From Pseudomonadota bacterium (GTDB lineage Bacteria > Myxococcota_A > Polyangia > Haliangiales > Haliangiaceae): a DNA stretch of 64,000 nucleotides. The DNA lies in the NCBI GenBank assembly GCA_022360315.1, contig JAKSDA010000509.1, forward strand, positions 1 through 64,000, in the 5' to 3' direction. The notes below the pieces were generated by a model, which ran no database searches, had not been told where the DNA came from, and saw only the letters and a list, made by a program, of their open reading frames with translations. The translations under genes were made by a program, and so were the position numbers. This document shows, in pieces, positions 35,774-47,300 of this stretch. Position 1 is the stretch's first letter; each line of letters begins with the position of its first letter.

Positions 35774-38700
35774 GGTCGCCTCAGAGGCGCAGCGAGGTGG
35801 TCCACGACGATATTCACCTGGGGTGGCTCGACTACGCTGAAATGGTTGCCGGGTACGTCGATAAGCCTGAACTCGCCGAGGCAGGTGTTTTCCCAAAAGG
35901 GTGCGGCCAGGTGACCGACTCCTCCGGTAATGCCAAACGATTGCTCTTCGGTGCAGCGCAGGAACGTCATGTCGCCGACATAGGGCTCTGGGTCGTAGCG
36001 CGCGGCGCGCATGCTGTGCCGGCAGACCCGGAACAGGGCGGGAATCAGCTCGGGTGCCACGGGCACTCCAGCCTGCGAAGCTGCCGCCTGCGCGTAGGAG
36101 GCCAGGCGCTCCTCCTGCCCACGTGCCGATTGCTTGCGCGCCGCCGCGGCCACAGCGTCCAGCCCGGGATCTCCGGTGAGTCGAGCCATGGCGCCAGCCG
36201 GGATCTTGCGATCGTGATCAGTCAGCAATTTCTGGACCGCTCGGTGGACGTCGTCGCTGGCGACCTCGTCACCAAAGACCGCCTTGACCGGGTCGAGGTT
36301 CAGGTTGGGAACAAAGATGGCCTCGAACGCCAACTCATCATCGGTCTCGATAAACATCGGGATGCTGTCGACTAGGGTCAGATCCATTATCGACATGCCG
36401 CGCTCCAGAAGCCGGCGCCCCACTTCGACAGCGAGCAGGCCGCCCAGGCAGTACCCGACCAGCTGGAAGCGCGTAAACCCTTCGTCGATGAATCGTTGTG
36501 CATAGTCGTCGGCAACTCGGTCGACCAGTTCACTGGGGTCGATCGATAGGTAGCGTTCGACGTCGGCAACCGCCACACCCATGACAGGGCCGAGTTCTTG
36601 TGCAGCGAGCGCCTTACCCAAGTGCTGAAAATAGTCCAACGTGCCGAGCGCCGCGTGGAACATCACCCGCACTGGTCCTTCACCGCCACCGAAGGGAACC
36701 AGTAGCGAGTTGCTGCCCTCCCGAGCCTGGGCAATTGGTTCGAGCGTGTCCCGGCTCTCGTCGGCTCGAGAGTCCGACTCTGCGGCATCTGATGCACTCG
36801 GGGCCGATGTGGCGTCGCCTGGACTGCGCAACGCGCGGGCCAGAGCGCGAACGCTTGGCTCGTTGAGCATTTGCCGGAGCAGCGCATCATAGGTGCTCGC
36901 CTCGGCCTCCGGTATCTCCTCGCGTAGCCGTCCGGCCACTCGAGCCAGGATCAGAGAATCGGCACCGTGGTCGTAGAAGTTTTCATCCGCGCCGATTCGC
37001 GCCAGGCCCAGCGCATCGGCCCACAGGGCGCACAGCCGATGTTCCAGCTCGTCCGTGGTCGCGTCGTCTTCCCGTGCCAGCCCATCGCGTTCCGACGCCG
37101 GTCGCCAGGTGGCAAGAGTCCTGCGGTCGATCTTGCCGTTGGCCGTACACGGCAAACCATCGACGATCTGGACATGACCGGGCAACATATGGCCTGGCAA
37201 TCGGTTTGCCAAAAACTCGGCCAGCTCATCGCTACGTACCCGATGTCGGTCGATCTTGAAGCGCGCGGCAAAGACATGCATGCCACATGCTGTCATCGGG
37301 TGGTGATCGTCTGGCAAGCAGAGGACCAGTTCCCCTTGGTATTTCTCGATCACACTGCGCCACATTTCACGCGACAGAAATTTGGTCGTTCCGAACTCCC
37401 GATCTGCGCCCGCCGGCTCCATCATGAAGCCCTGGGTGAGCAAGACATGTGGATGATCCACGGTGGGCTCGGAAATGATCAGCCATCCCCCGGGCGCGAG
37501 TACTTCGACCACGGTCGCCACGGCCGCCTCGACGTTCTGTACGCTGTTCAGCATCCCCGCGCACAGCACGATGTCGGCTGAGTTCGGCTCATAGCCCTGC
37601 GCGCGATAGTCGTTGTCCAGGTCGAACAGCCCGAATCGCACCCACGGATGATCGCGGAACTGCTGGCGCGCCTCGGACAGGAAGAACGACGTTATGTCCG
37701 TGAACAGGTAATCCACATCGTGGCCGTCGAGCACCGGGAGGACCACCCCGGTGGTGGCACCTGTGCCCGCGCCCAGCTCGAGGACTCGCAACTGGGTGCC
37801 CTCAGTGTGCCTGACCGCGATCCGATTCATCAGCGCTGCGACCGCGTGATTGTTGTACCGGGCAATGGAGTCGTCGCGATAGATCGCGCGGGCGATGTCC
37901 TGCTTGCCCTGCGGGAATAGCAATTCGAAGGGATTCTTCTGGTTCTCCAGCAGGGCGTGCAGCTGCTCTACATGGGCTTTATGGTAATGCGCGAACTCGG
38001 GCGTACACAGTCCGAGAGACGCACCCTTCTCGACCTCTTGCCAGGCGTTTTGGACCGCTGCGGCGTCGACTGTCTTGTCGCGCGAATACTCGAGCCCTTC
38101 GGTGTGGCAGGTGAGCCATCCCGCCTCGGTCAGAAGCTCCAGCCACCGGCGGACGAGCCAGTGATGGCGCTCATGGACGCGCGCCCTGCCCAGGATGTCC
38201 TCGACCGAATGGGTCTGCCGAGGTTCGACGAACAGCCCACGCTCGAGCAAAGCGTTGAGCATGGACGCGAGGGAGGCGTCGCGCAATGCTTCGACATGGT
38301 CCGCCACTCGCTCAGCAGTGAGCTCGCGGACCTGCGCGTCGGCGAATCGCGCGGCGGCCGACGCCAGCCGAACAGATGAGAGGCTCGAATCCTCATCGGC
38401 AGTATGCGAAGCGCCCCGGGCCGGCTCGACGAACGCCAACAAAGTGCGAGTGGTATGACGGTCCCCGGCCACCACAGCAGCAGCAGAGGCAACCGACGGA
38501 TGAGCGAGCAGCGCAGCATCGATCTCGCCCAGTTCGATGCGGTGGCCGCGGATTTTCACCTGATTGTCTTCACGGCCCAGAAATTCGATCTCACCACCGG
38601 GCAGATAGCGCCCCATATCTCCGGTTTGGTAGAGTCGCTGTCCGTCGATGGGATGATCAAAAAAGCGCGCTGCCGTGAGCTCCGGGTCGTTCAGGTACCC

Positions 38701-41334
38701 GGTGGCAAGACCATGCCCGGTGATATACAGCTGGCCCGGTGCCCAGACCGGGGCATCGCGCAGTGACTCATCGAGCACCCGGAAGCCCTGATTGGCAAGC
38801 GGGACGCCGTAGGGAATGCTCGTCCACGCCGGATCAATCGTATCGATGCGATGATAGTTCGACCAGATCGACGCCTCGGTGGCACCTCCCAGGCCGATCA
38901 GTGTCAGATCAGGAACGAACTCGCGGATCTGTTCGGGCAACGTGACCGGGATCCAATCACCGGATAGCAACGCTATCCGCAACGAGGGAATGGGCACGGT
39001 TTCGGTTTGCAAATAGCTCGCCAGCATCTGCAGCTGAGCAGGTACAGAATTCCAGACATTGACCGCATGCTCAGCGATCAACTCGGCCCAGTGAGACGGA
39101 TCGGCGCCGCGTTCGGGGTCCGGCAAGACCAGGGTCCCGCCAAGGGCCAGGGTCCCAAAGAGATCGTACACAGAGAGATCGAATCCAAGCTGGGCAAGAC
39201 CAAGGACCCGATCTGCGCCAGTGATTGCAAAGCGGCGATTCACATCTTCGATGGTGTTGAGCGCCGACCGGTGGCTGATCATGACGCCCTTGGGATCCCC
39301 GGTGGAGCCAGACGTGTAGATCACGTAGGCGAGCGAATCCGGTTCTCCCATGACGTTCTCCGGTGTGCTCGACTCCATGGGCAAGGTGTCCACGGCGATG
39401 ACCTGCACATCATCTGGCAAGTCATTGGATCGCCCGGCACAGGCTGAAATCCATGACTGGGTCAGCACCTGCCGTACAGACGCGTCGGTCAGGATCTTTT
39501 TCCGACGTATGGGCGGTTGATTCGTGTCCAGGGGCAGATATGTGCCACCGGCAAGCAATACACCGAGTACTGCAATGATCTGCTCGATCCCCTTGCTCAT
39601 GACAATGGCAACCCGATCGCCGGCACCACAGCCGCCAGATTGCAACGCCCGCGCCACAGAGGCCGCCCTCCGGATCAGGTCGCGATACGTCAGCCTGCCA
39701 GCGTGGCCGATCACCGCCACTGCGTCGGGGGTACGGGCAGCCTGAGCCAGAATTTTTTCATGCAACAGCGACTCGGGCAGCGGACAGGCAGTCTGGTTGA
39801 CTTGTTCACGCTCGCGAACCTGCCAGTCCGGTAGCGCGATCCACTGCCTGGAATCCCATGCCTCGGAGCCATCAGCGAGCTCGGCCAAAAACCTCTGCAG
39901 CGCGTCGAACATGTCCTCGATGACGCCGTCTGGAAAGATGCCGTCTCGCACATCCCAGTTGATTTCCAGCCCGTTGGCGTCATCCATGACCTGACAATCG
40001 AGGATCACCTGTGGGGTCTGAGTGATGCCGTAGCCCAGGCGGCGCGCGGGGTTGGATACTCGCCGCGAGGCGAGACCTATGGCACTGGTGAATACCACGG
40101 GCATCAGCGCAGCCTCCCGGCCGCGACGGCGAGTGATCTCGCGCAGAACTTCGATCCCGGAGAAGAGTCGGTGATCGAGGTCGGCGAATAACTGCTCGCC
40201 CAGCCGCGCCGCTTGGTCCCGAAAACTGCGACCCTGTGGAGCGTCCACGGTCAACAGGCTGACTGAGGTAAAATCTCCGACCAGCTGCTCGACCTGGGAA
40301 TGGAGCGGCAGGCGGTTGAGCAGGGTGAGATTCAGGCTGAATCGCTGGCGACGACTCCAGCGTTGCAGCACCGCCGTGTATGCGCCGAGCACTGCAATCG
40401 AAGCGGTCAATCCGCGATCGCCAGCGCGCTGGCGCAGACGCTCCCACAGCTCGCTGGATAGACGGGTGTGATAGCGCCGAAAGCGCATTTGCCCGCTGCT
40501 GGCAGTGGCTAGCAGCGCCGGCAGTTCTGGGGCGGGCGGCAGGTCATCGACGCGGTCGAGCCAATACTGGCGATCGCATTGGTAGCGGCCTGTATCGCGC
40601 AGGCGCCGCTCGGCCAGAAAATAGTCGCGAAACGAGATGTCCAGCGCGGGCAGCTCATCGGCACGGCCGGCGAGGATCAGGTCGAGTTCCTCGAACAGCA
40701 CGCCCGCACTGGCCCAATCAGCGATAAGCGAATCCAACGAGAAATGTACGATATCCCCGTCGCGGGTTCGGGTCTGTCGCAGTTCGAAGAGCGGCCAGGT
40801 TGTGGTCTCGTAGATCCGATGATCCAATTCGGCGCGGACCGCCGTGAGCGCGTTTTCTACGTCGGTCGAAGACGCGTCGCGGAGATCCAGGGTTTGAATG
40901 AGACAGCGAGGCACCACGGGCAGGACACGCTGATAACCGTCCTTCTCGATCACCGCGCGCAACATATCGTGCCGCCCGATTAAGAGATTCCACGCGTCCT
41001 CCAGCCGCGCGGGATCGACCTCGGAATAGATCACCTCCAGATAGCCGTGGCAGGCAACACCACCGTAACCGAAGGAGTCGTAACGCCCCAGCAAGTACGC
41101 TGTCTGCACGTCGGTGAGCGGAAAGGGGTCGTGGCGTGCCCGCTGATCCGCAGTGACACTGGCCTCCTTCTCGGCGGACAGAAATTCGATGATTTTCGCT
41201 TTGTGTGCGCGCATCATCGTCATCTTGTCGTCGTCGAGAACCCCTTTGGGGGCGCGGTATCGGAGCTTGCCCGATTCCGTCCACAGATCGACGCCCAGAT
41301 TTTTTAGTTCTGCGATGATTCCAGCAACGAGCAT
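35770..41334 (-). CDS. NRPS2: docking-Cy-A(MT)-PCP-TE terminating module, PchF-like
   Basis: A 1854-residue synthetase from ATG 41334 (AGGAG 10 bases upstream). Order: TubC-type N-terminal docking domain (1-55); cyclization domain (65-500) with D201, D206 and S209 in DxxxxDxxS; adenylation domain (525-1000, ATP loop YTSGSTGDPKG at 673); a methyltransferase inserted between A8 and A10 (about 1020-1390, SAM loop GAGTG at 1188-1192); A10 Lys1401; carrier protein with Ser1460; and thioesterase (1540-1854). Its pocket positions read close to the Cys code of pyochelin and yersiniabactin A domains. This is the PchF plan: add Cys, cyclise, methylate, release. The TE elbow is GYCLGG, so the nucleophile is Cys1629, with His1831 in GNHFS. 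The protein receives the chain from NRPS1, encoded 34 bp upstream. Confidence 0.95.
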   Translation of the reverse strand: MLVAGIIAELKNLGVDLWTESGKLRYRAPKGVLDDDKMTMMRAHKAKIIEFLSAEKEASVTADQRARHDPFPLTDVQTAYLLGRYDSFGYGGVACHGYLEVIYSEVDPARLEDAWNLLIGRHDMLRAVIEKDGYQRVLPVVPRCLIQTLDLRDASSTDVENALTAVRAELDHRIYETTTWPLFELRQTRTRDGDIVHFSLDSLIADWASAGVLFEELDLILAGRADELPALDISFRDYFLAERRLRDTGRYQCDRQYWLDRVDDLPPAPELPALLATASSGQMRFRRYHTRLSSELWERLRQRAGDRGLTASIAVLGAYTAVLQRWSRRQRFSLNLTLLNRLPLHSQVEQLVGDFTSVSLLTVDAPQGRSFRDQAARLGEQLFADLDHRLFSGIEVLREITRRRGREAALMPVVFTSAIGLASRRVSNPARRLGYGITQTPQVILDCQVMDDANGLEINWDVRDGIFPDGVIEDMFDALQRFLAELADGSEAWDSRQWIALPDWQVREREQVNQTACPLPESLLHEKILAQAARTPDAVAVIGHAGRLTYRDLIRRAASVARALQSGGCGAGDRVAIVMSKGIEQIIAVLGVLLAGGTYLPLDTNQPPIRRKKILTDASVRQVLTQSWISACAGRSNDLPDDVQVIAVDTLPMESSTPENVMGEPDSLAYVIYTSGSTGDPKGVMISHRSALNTIEDVNRRFAITGADRVLGLAQLGFDLSVYDLFGTLALGGTLVLPDPERGADPSHWAELIAEHAVNVWNSVPAQLQMLASYLQTETVPIPSLRIALLSGDWIPVTLPEQIREFVPDLTLIGLGGATEASIWSNYHRIDTIDPAWTSIPYGVPLANQGFRVLDESLRDAPVWAPGQLYITGHGLATGYLNDPELTAARFFDHPIDGQRLYQTGDMGRYLPGGEIEFLGREDNQVKIRGHRIELGEIDAALLAHPSVASAAAVVAGDRHTTRTLLAFVEPARGASHTADEDSSLSSVRLASAAARFADAQVRELTAERVADHVEALRDASLASMLNALLERGLFVEPRQTHSVEDILGRARVHERHHWLVRRWLELLTEAGWLTCHTEGLEYSRDKTVDAAAVQNAWQEVEKGASLGLCTPEFAHYHKAHVEQLHALLENQKNPFELLFPQGKQDIARAIYRDDSIARYNNHAVAALMNRIAVRHTEGTQLRVLELGAGTGATTGVVLPVLDGHDVDYLFTDITSFFLSEARQQFRDHPWVRFGLFDLDNDYRAQGYEPNSADIVLCAGMLNSVQNVEAAVATVVEVLAPGGWLIISEPTVDHPHVLLTQGFMMEPAGADREFGTTKFLSREMWRSVIEKYQGELVLCLPDDHHPMTACGMHVFAARFKIDRHRVRSDELAEFLANRLPGHMLPGHVQIVDGLPCTANGKIDRRTLATWRPASERDGLAREDDATTDELEHRLCALWADALGLARIGADENFYDHGADSLILARVAGRLREEIPEAEASTYDALLRQMLNEPSVRALARALRSPGDATSAPSASDAAESDSRADESRDTLEPIAQAREGSNSLLVPFGGGEGPVRVMFHAALGTLDYFQHLGKALAAQELGPVMGVAVADVERYLSIDPSELVDRVADDYAQRFIDEGFTRFQLVGYCLGGLLAVEVGRRLLERGMSIMDLTLVDSIPMFIETDDELAFEAIFVPNLNLDPVKAVFGDEVASDDVHRAVQKLLTDHDRKIPAGAMARLTGDPGLDAVAAAARKQSARGQEERLASYAQAAASQAGVPVAPELIPALFRVCRHSMRAARYDPEPYVGDMTFLRCTEEQSFGITGGVGHLAAPFWENTCLGEFRLIDVPGNHFSVVEPPQVNIVVDHLAAPLRRP

Positions 41335-41368
41335 GGTTGGCAAGCTCCTATGGGCTGAGCAGGGCGAG

Positions 41369-44300
41369 TCACAATTCTCCCTCGTCAAACTCCTGGCGAG
41401 TGGCATGTTCGGTGGCCAAGACCGCTGCGACGTCGCGCAGGGCGGGCGCGATGAACAGGCGGCGCAGGGGCAGGGTGAGTTCGTGGCGCTGCTTGACCGC
41501 TTCGATGAAACGCGTTGCTAGCAGACTGTCGCCGCCAAGTTCAAAAAAACTTTGCTCCCGGCTGACCTCGGCCACGGTGAGAAGCTCTTTCCAGAGCACC
41601 GCAACCGAGCGCTCCCATTCGCCCTGCGGGGGCTCAAGCGTCCGCAGGGCAACCTCGTTCTCGGCCCGCAGACGTCTGGCGAGCTCGCGGCGGTCGATCT
41701 TGCCGTTGCTGCTGAGCGGCAAGCGAGCCAGCGCCTGGATTTGCTCTGGCACCATATGCTGCGGCAGCCTGGTGGCGATGTAGTCGCGCAGCAGCTCGCT
41801 GCTGGACCCGATCCTTGCGGCCCTGGACGGATCGTCTGCCGTGGCCGTGGTCAGCTCGTGCGCCTGAGGCTCTGCCACCAGAACAATCGCGGCCAGGAGA
41901 TGGCCATCGACCGCCAGGGCCACTGCCTGTCGCACTTCGGGGTGTGTCAGCAGAGCTGCCTCGATTTCGGCCAGTTCGATGCGATGCCCGCGGATCTTGA
42001 CCTGATTGTCGGTGCGGCCGAGAAACTCCAGGGTGCCGTCGGGCCAGTAACGCCCCATATCCCCGGTGCGATACCAGCGGACGTCATCCTCGATAAATCT
42101 GCCCGCGGTCAACTCCGGTGCGGCGCAATAGCCGCGCGCCACCCCGAGTCCGCCGATCCACAGTTCCCCAGCTACCCAATCGGGACAATCGCGGCCATGG
42201 GAATCGACCACGCGGAAACACTGGTTGCACAGAGGATGACCATAGGGAATCGAACGCCACGTGGAGGGCACAACCCTGTCCACTTCGAAAAAGTTGGACC
42301 AGATGGACGCTTCAGTGGCCCCGCCCAGGGCAACAAACTGACAGCCTGGCCGCTGTTCGGCCAATCGCCCGGGCAAATCCAGTCCAATCCAGTCCCCCGA
42401 GATGAGAGCGAGACGGAGTGCGCCCGGCGGCTCGGCCTCGCTGCCGATGATGAGCAGCATGTCCAACAGGGTCGGCACGCTGTTCCATATCGTCACCTGG
42501 TGTCGGCACACCAGCTCATGCCAGCGCTCGGCGTCGCGCCTCGACTCTTCTTCGATCAAGACCAGCGAACCGCCAGCCGATAGTAAACCAAAGATATCGT
42601 ACACCGAGAGGTCGAAATCCAAGGCTGATACGGCCAGTACTCGGTCCTCAGTACCGATCTCGAATCGTCGGTTTATGTCCAGAATTGTGTTGAGTGCAGC
42701 GCAATGGGTGATCTCCACCCCTTTGGGTTGGCCAGTGGATCCCGAGGTGAAGATCACATAGGCCAGTTGCTCTGCATCGATGGCCGCTGGATTCGCCGCA
42801 GGCATCGCGGCCATGGCCTGTTCGAAGACCCAGCAACGAACGCCTTCTGGCCACTGTGCGCTGCGCGAATCGGTGATCACAAAGCGCACCTTGGCCTGGG
42901 CCAGCATGCGGTTGCGGCGTTGGTTCGGTTGATCTACTCCCACCGGCAGGTAGGCGGCTCCTGCGGCCAGAGCGCCCAACACTGCGGCGATCTGGTCCGG
43001 GCCCTTGGGCAGGCTCACAGCCACGATCTCCCCGGCCTCGACCCCGTGTTGGGTCAATAGTGCGGCCATGCGCAATGCCCTGTCGGCGAGCCCGCCATAG
43101 GTCATTGTCTCGGCCTCGCCCCAGCGCAGCGCGATGCGTCCGGGCTCGACCCGGGCCAGGCGAAAGAACTCCCCGTGCAGGGTCCCCCTTGGACATTCGC
43201 CTTCGGTTGCATTGACCTCGGCGCGCACTCGCCGCTGTGGCTCCGGCATCAAATCGAGCAGGGGCAGCGTCCAGTCGGCGCTGCTCAGCCATGTGAGTGC
43301 GCGCAGATATGCGTCGAACATGGTGGCAATCAGCCGCTCGGGAAATAGGTCTTCCACCACATCCCAATTCAGGACAATACCGCCATGGGCTTCGATGACC
43401 TGATGGTCTAGCCATACCTGCGGGGTTTGGCTCAGACCCCATACCTGGCGGCTGAAGGGACCGCTTTCTGGTGCTCCAGTGCCCCCGGGAACGCCGAGCG
43501 CGCTAGTGAACACCACGGGCATGGCGATTTCGGAATTCCCGTTCAATCGGGCCAGGTCGCGCACCAGGGAAATGCTGGACACATCGCGATGATCCAGGGC
43601 ATCACCCACCTCCCGTTGAACACGCTGGGCGCGTGTTAGCCAGGCTTCGCCAGGTACCGGCCGATAACCGACCAGGGTCAGGGATGTGAAGTCTCCCATT
43701 ACCCGATAGATGTCCGGGTGCAGTTCCCGACGATCGAAGAGAGTGAGGTTGATGGTGAGCTCGGGGCGATGGCTCCAGCGGCTGAGCACATCGGAAAACG
43801 CGGAGAGAAGGACCGTGGACGGCGTGATTCCGTACTTACCCGCGCGTTCTACGATGCCGCGCCAGCAATCTGCGGCGACCCGACCTTCGTGGCGGGTAAA
43901 GCGCGGCCGTCTCATCTCGGCCGGATCCCTGGCCAGCGGCAGTTGCGGGGCGGGCGGAAGTCCCGGCAATTTCCGCTTCCAGTACGCCCGAGCGGACGCC
44001 AGGGCCTCGGGTTCTGGGTCGCAGTTGAGCACGTAGTCGCGGAAGGACAGCCCGATCGGCGGCAAAGCAGCCTCTGGCGTCTCGTAGAGGGCGCTGAGTT
44101 CGGAATAAAATGTCAGGATACTGAGCGCATCGAGGATGAGATTGTCGAGGCTGATACCCACACGGGTGCACGCGCCCGAGCGAACCGCACCCATGGCGAA
44201 TAAGGGCCATTGAGATGGGTCGAAGACCTTGTGGGCGTATTCATCCCGTAGCTCTGCGTGGGCCTGCTGTGGGTTGTCGCCGGCGTCGATGACCTCTATC

Positions 44301-47300
44301 TCGAATTGTGGAACCCGGTCCAGGATGCGTTGTTGTCCCTGCGCATCGAACACGGCGCGCAACATCTCGTGTCGTTCGATCAGCGCATTGACCGCAGCTT
44401 CCAGCCGGGCAATGTCGAGGTCGACGATCTCGTACTCGCGATAAAAATGGCAGCCGACACCGCCGAGGGTGAAGCTCTCGTCGCGACCCAGCCAGTAGGC
44501 GCGTTGCACCTCCGTGGACGGGAACGGTCGCTGGCGATTGGCCGTATCGGCGACCCAGGATGGCAGTGATGGAGCGCGTTGTCCAAGTTGCAGTGTGGCC
44601 GCAAAATCGGCGAGGGTCGGACGAGCGAGAAGCTCGGCCAGTTTGACTCCAGACAGGCCCGCATCGCGCAAGCGGCGCACCAGTCGTGTGGCCAGCAGCG
44701 AGTCGCCACCCGAGGCGAAAAAATTGCTCTCGCGACCCACTGTGGGGGTTTCGAGCTGTTCGGCCCAGATCCCGGCCACGAGGCGTTCAATCTCGCCCAC
44801 CGGCGCGGTCAAGATCAATGCCTCTCGGGGGCCACGTGCAGCGTCGGCGTTGGCGTTGGCTGCGACATGGGCGTTGGCGTTGGCTGCGACCTCAGCCTGG
44901 ATGCGGCCTGGCTCGGTGCCGTGTTCACCGGGCTTCTCCGGCACATCGGCGCGTCCCAAAAGCTCCACGTCGCCATCCGGCCAGTAGCGCGCTCGGTCGC
45001 CGGTGCGGTACCAACGCCTTCCGTCCACTTGTAGAAATCTCTGCGGGTCTTTTTCGCTGTCGTGGCGATCTGGGCCGGTTGCGCCCACCCACAAGTCGCC
45101 CGGAACAAAGTCTGGACAGTCACGACCCAGGCGGTCGACAATCCGCAAGGGTAGCGATTTCCGGTGTGGAGTGAGCTCGGTGATTTCGCAGATCGAAGAG
45201 TGAATGGCTTTCTCGGTGGTGCCGCCAAGAGCGATGAAGCGGCAATTCGGCACCCATCGCGCCAGGCGGCCGGGAAGGCCAAGGCTCATCTGGTCGCCGG
45301 CAACGAGGACGGCGCGCAGTGACCCGTCCGAGACATGGCCGCCAACCGCAGTCAATATCCCGTCGAGCAGGGCGGGCTCGCAACTGAGCACGGTCCCTCG
45401 GTGATGGTGCAGCAGTTCGGCCCAGACCCCGGCGTCGCGACGCGCGGGTTCCTCGACACAGATCACCGCGCCGCCGACGGACAGTGGCGCAAAGACATCG
45501 TATGCTGACAGATCGGATGCCAGCGCGGATAGGGCAATCGTTCGATCGGCCTCGCCCAGGGACAGGCGTCGATTCAGATCATCGATGGTATTCATCGCTG
45601 CCGCGTGGGTGACTGACACGCCCTTCGGATGGTCGGCGGAGCCCGAGGTATACAGGACATACGCGAGATCGGAGTCGTGGCCAGCCAGCGGTGCCCCACA
45701 CGGTGGGTGATTGCTGGGCAGCGTATCGAGCACGTGGGCGATGCCCGCGGCCTGATAGATGCGTTCCCGGCGCAGCCGGGGCTGGTCCACGCCAACGGGA
45801 AGATAGGCCGCGCCAGCTGCCAGCACGCCCAGCGCTGCCACAATCTGATCCGGCCCCATGGGAAGGTGGATCGCCACCACCTCACCTGCCTTGACGCCAT
45901 GCTCGCCCAGGTAGCCGGCCACGCTCAGAGCGCGCTGGCTCAATTCCCCATACGAAATGGCGCTATCCCGGCTCCATAGCAGGGCAGGAGCCTCGGGCTG
46001 TCGTTGGGCGACCTCGAAGAAGCTGTCGTGCAGGCGCCTGCCCGAGGGTGGCGTGGCAGCGGCATGGACGGCGGGACGCATCTGCAACTGCTCTGCTGGA
46101 AGCAGAGCGGGCACGGGTTGTGTCCAGGCCTCCTCAGTCAGCAGACGATCCAGCAATCGAGAGTGCGCTTCGAACATCGCGTCCAGCACCCCCGGCGCAA
46201 AGGCGCTCTCGCGCGCATCGACGTTGACTAGCAAACCGCCGTCGAATTCGGTGACCTGGGCGTCCAACCATACCTGCGGCCCCTGGGAGACAATCCAGGA
46301 TACGGTTCCGAAGTGTTCTCTCACCGCGGCTGGAAGTAGTTCACCCAGGCCCAGGGCGCTGGTATACACCACAGGGGCCAGCACTTGCTCGCCCCGCGCA
46401 CGCGACAGATCGCGCAGCACTTCGACACCCGCATACCCCGCGTGCTCGGCATCGGCATGGAACTGTTTCTGCAAACGTCTGGCCCGTTGTGCAAACGAGC
46501 CGGGTGCGGCGCCGTCCCATGCGAGCAGCACCGAGGAGGTGAAATCTCCGACCAGCATCCCGACCTCGGGGTGCAGTGGCTCGCGGCCAAACATCGGCAG
46601 ATTGAGCAGAAATCTCGGCTCGTCGCTCCACGCAGTCAGGGCTTCGGCGAACACCGCGGCCAATGCCAGGGCAGTCGTGAGACCGTGGCTTCTTGCCAGC
46701 TGCTCGAACACGTACACTTGGTCCGGACCGAGCCAGCGATGACGCCGCACCACTGTGGTGGTGTCGACCTTGGCGTCGTGTGGCGCCGTGGGCAATCGCG
46801 GGGCAGCGGGAAGCTCATCCAGACGCGCCTGCCAGTAGGCTCGATCGGCGCTCAGGGCCCGCGCGCGTCGGGCACTGGCACGAACCGTCCGGCGTTCGGC
46901 CTGGTAGCGGGGAAAGCTATAGGTAATGGGAGGTAGCGACTCTGCCCCAGCGTAGAGTTTCGCCAGATCCAATAGCAACACCTGCAGGCTCAGGGCATCG
47001 GCGGCCACCATATCCAGATTGACGTGCAAACGCGTGCCAGCAACCCGGAGCGCATCGGGCAACAAAGAGAGCTGAACATCGAATACAGCTCCCACGCTCA
47101 GGTCCATGGTGCGATGGGACAGTCGCGCGCGCAGGTCTTGCAAGGCCTGCTGCGCCACATCGGCCGATCGTCGGCGCAGATCATGGATTGTCAGCCCCGG
47201 CCAGGGGCTGCGCGGCATTATGCGCTGCCGACCATCGTTGAGAATCTGGACCCGCAACATGCCATGACGCTCGAACAGCTTCTGCACGGCAGATTCCAAG

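Noticed and set aside
35770..36500. TE domain of NRPS2 as dead
   Set aside because: Although Ser is replaced by Cys, the late His is kept and Cys is a competent nucleophile in known thioesterases, so inactivity is not supported.
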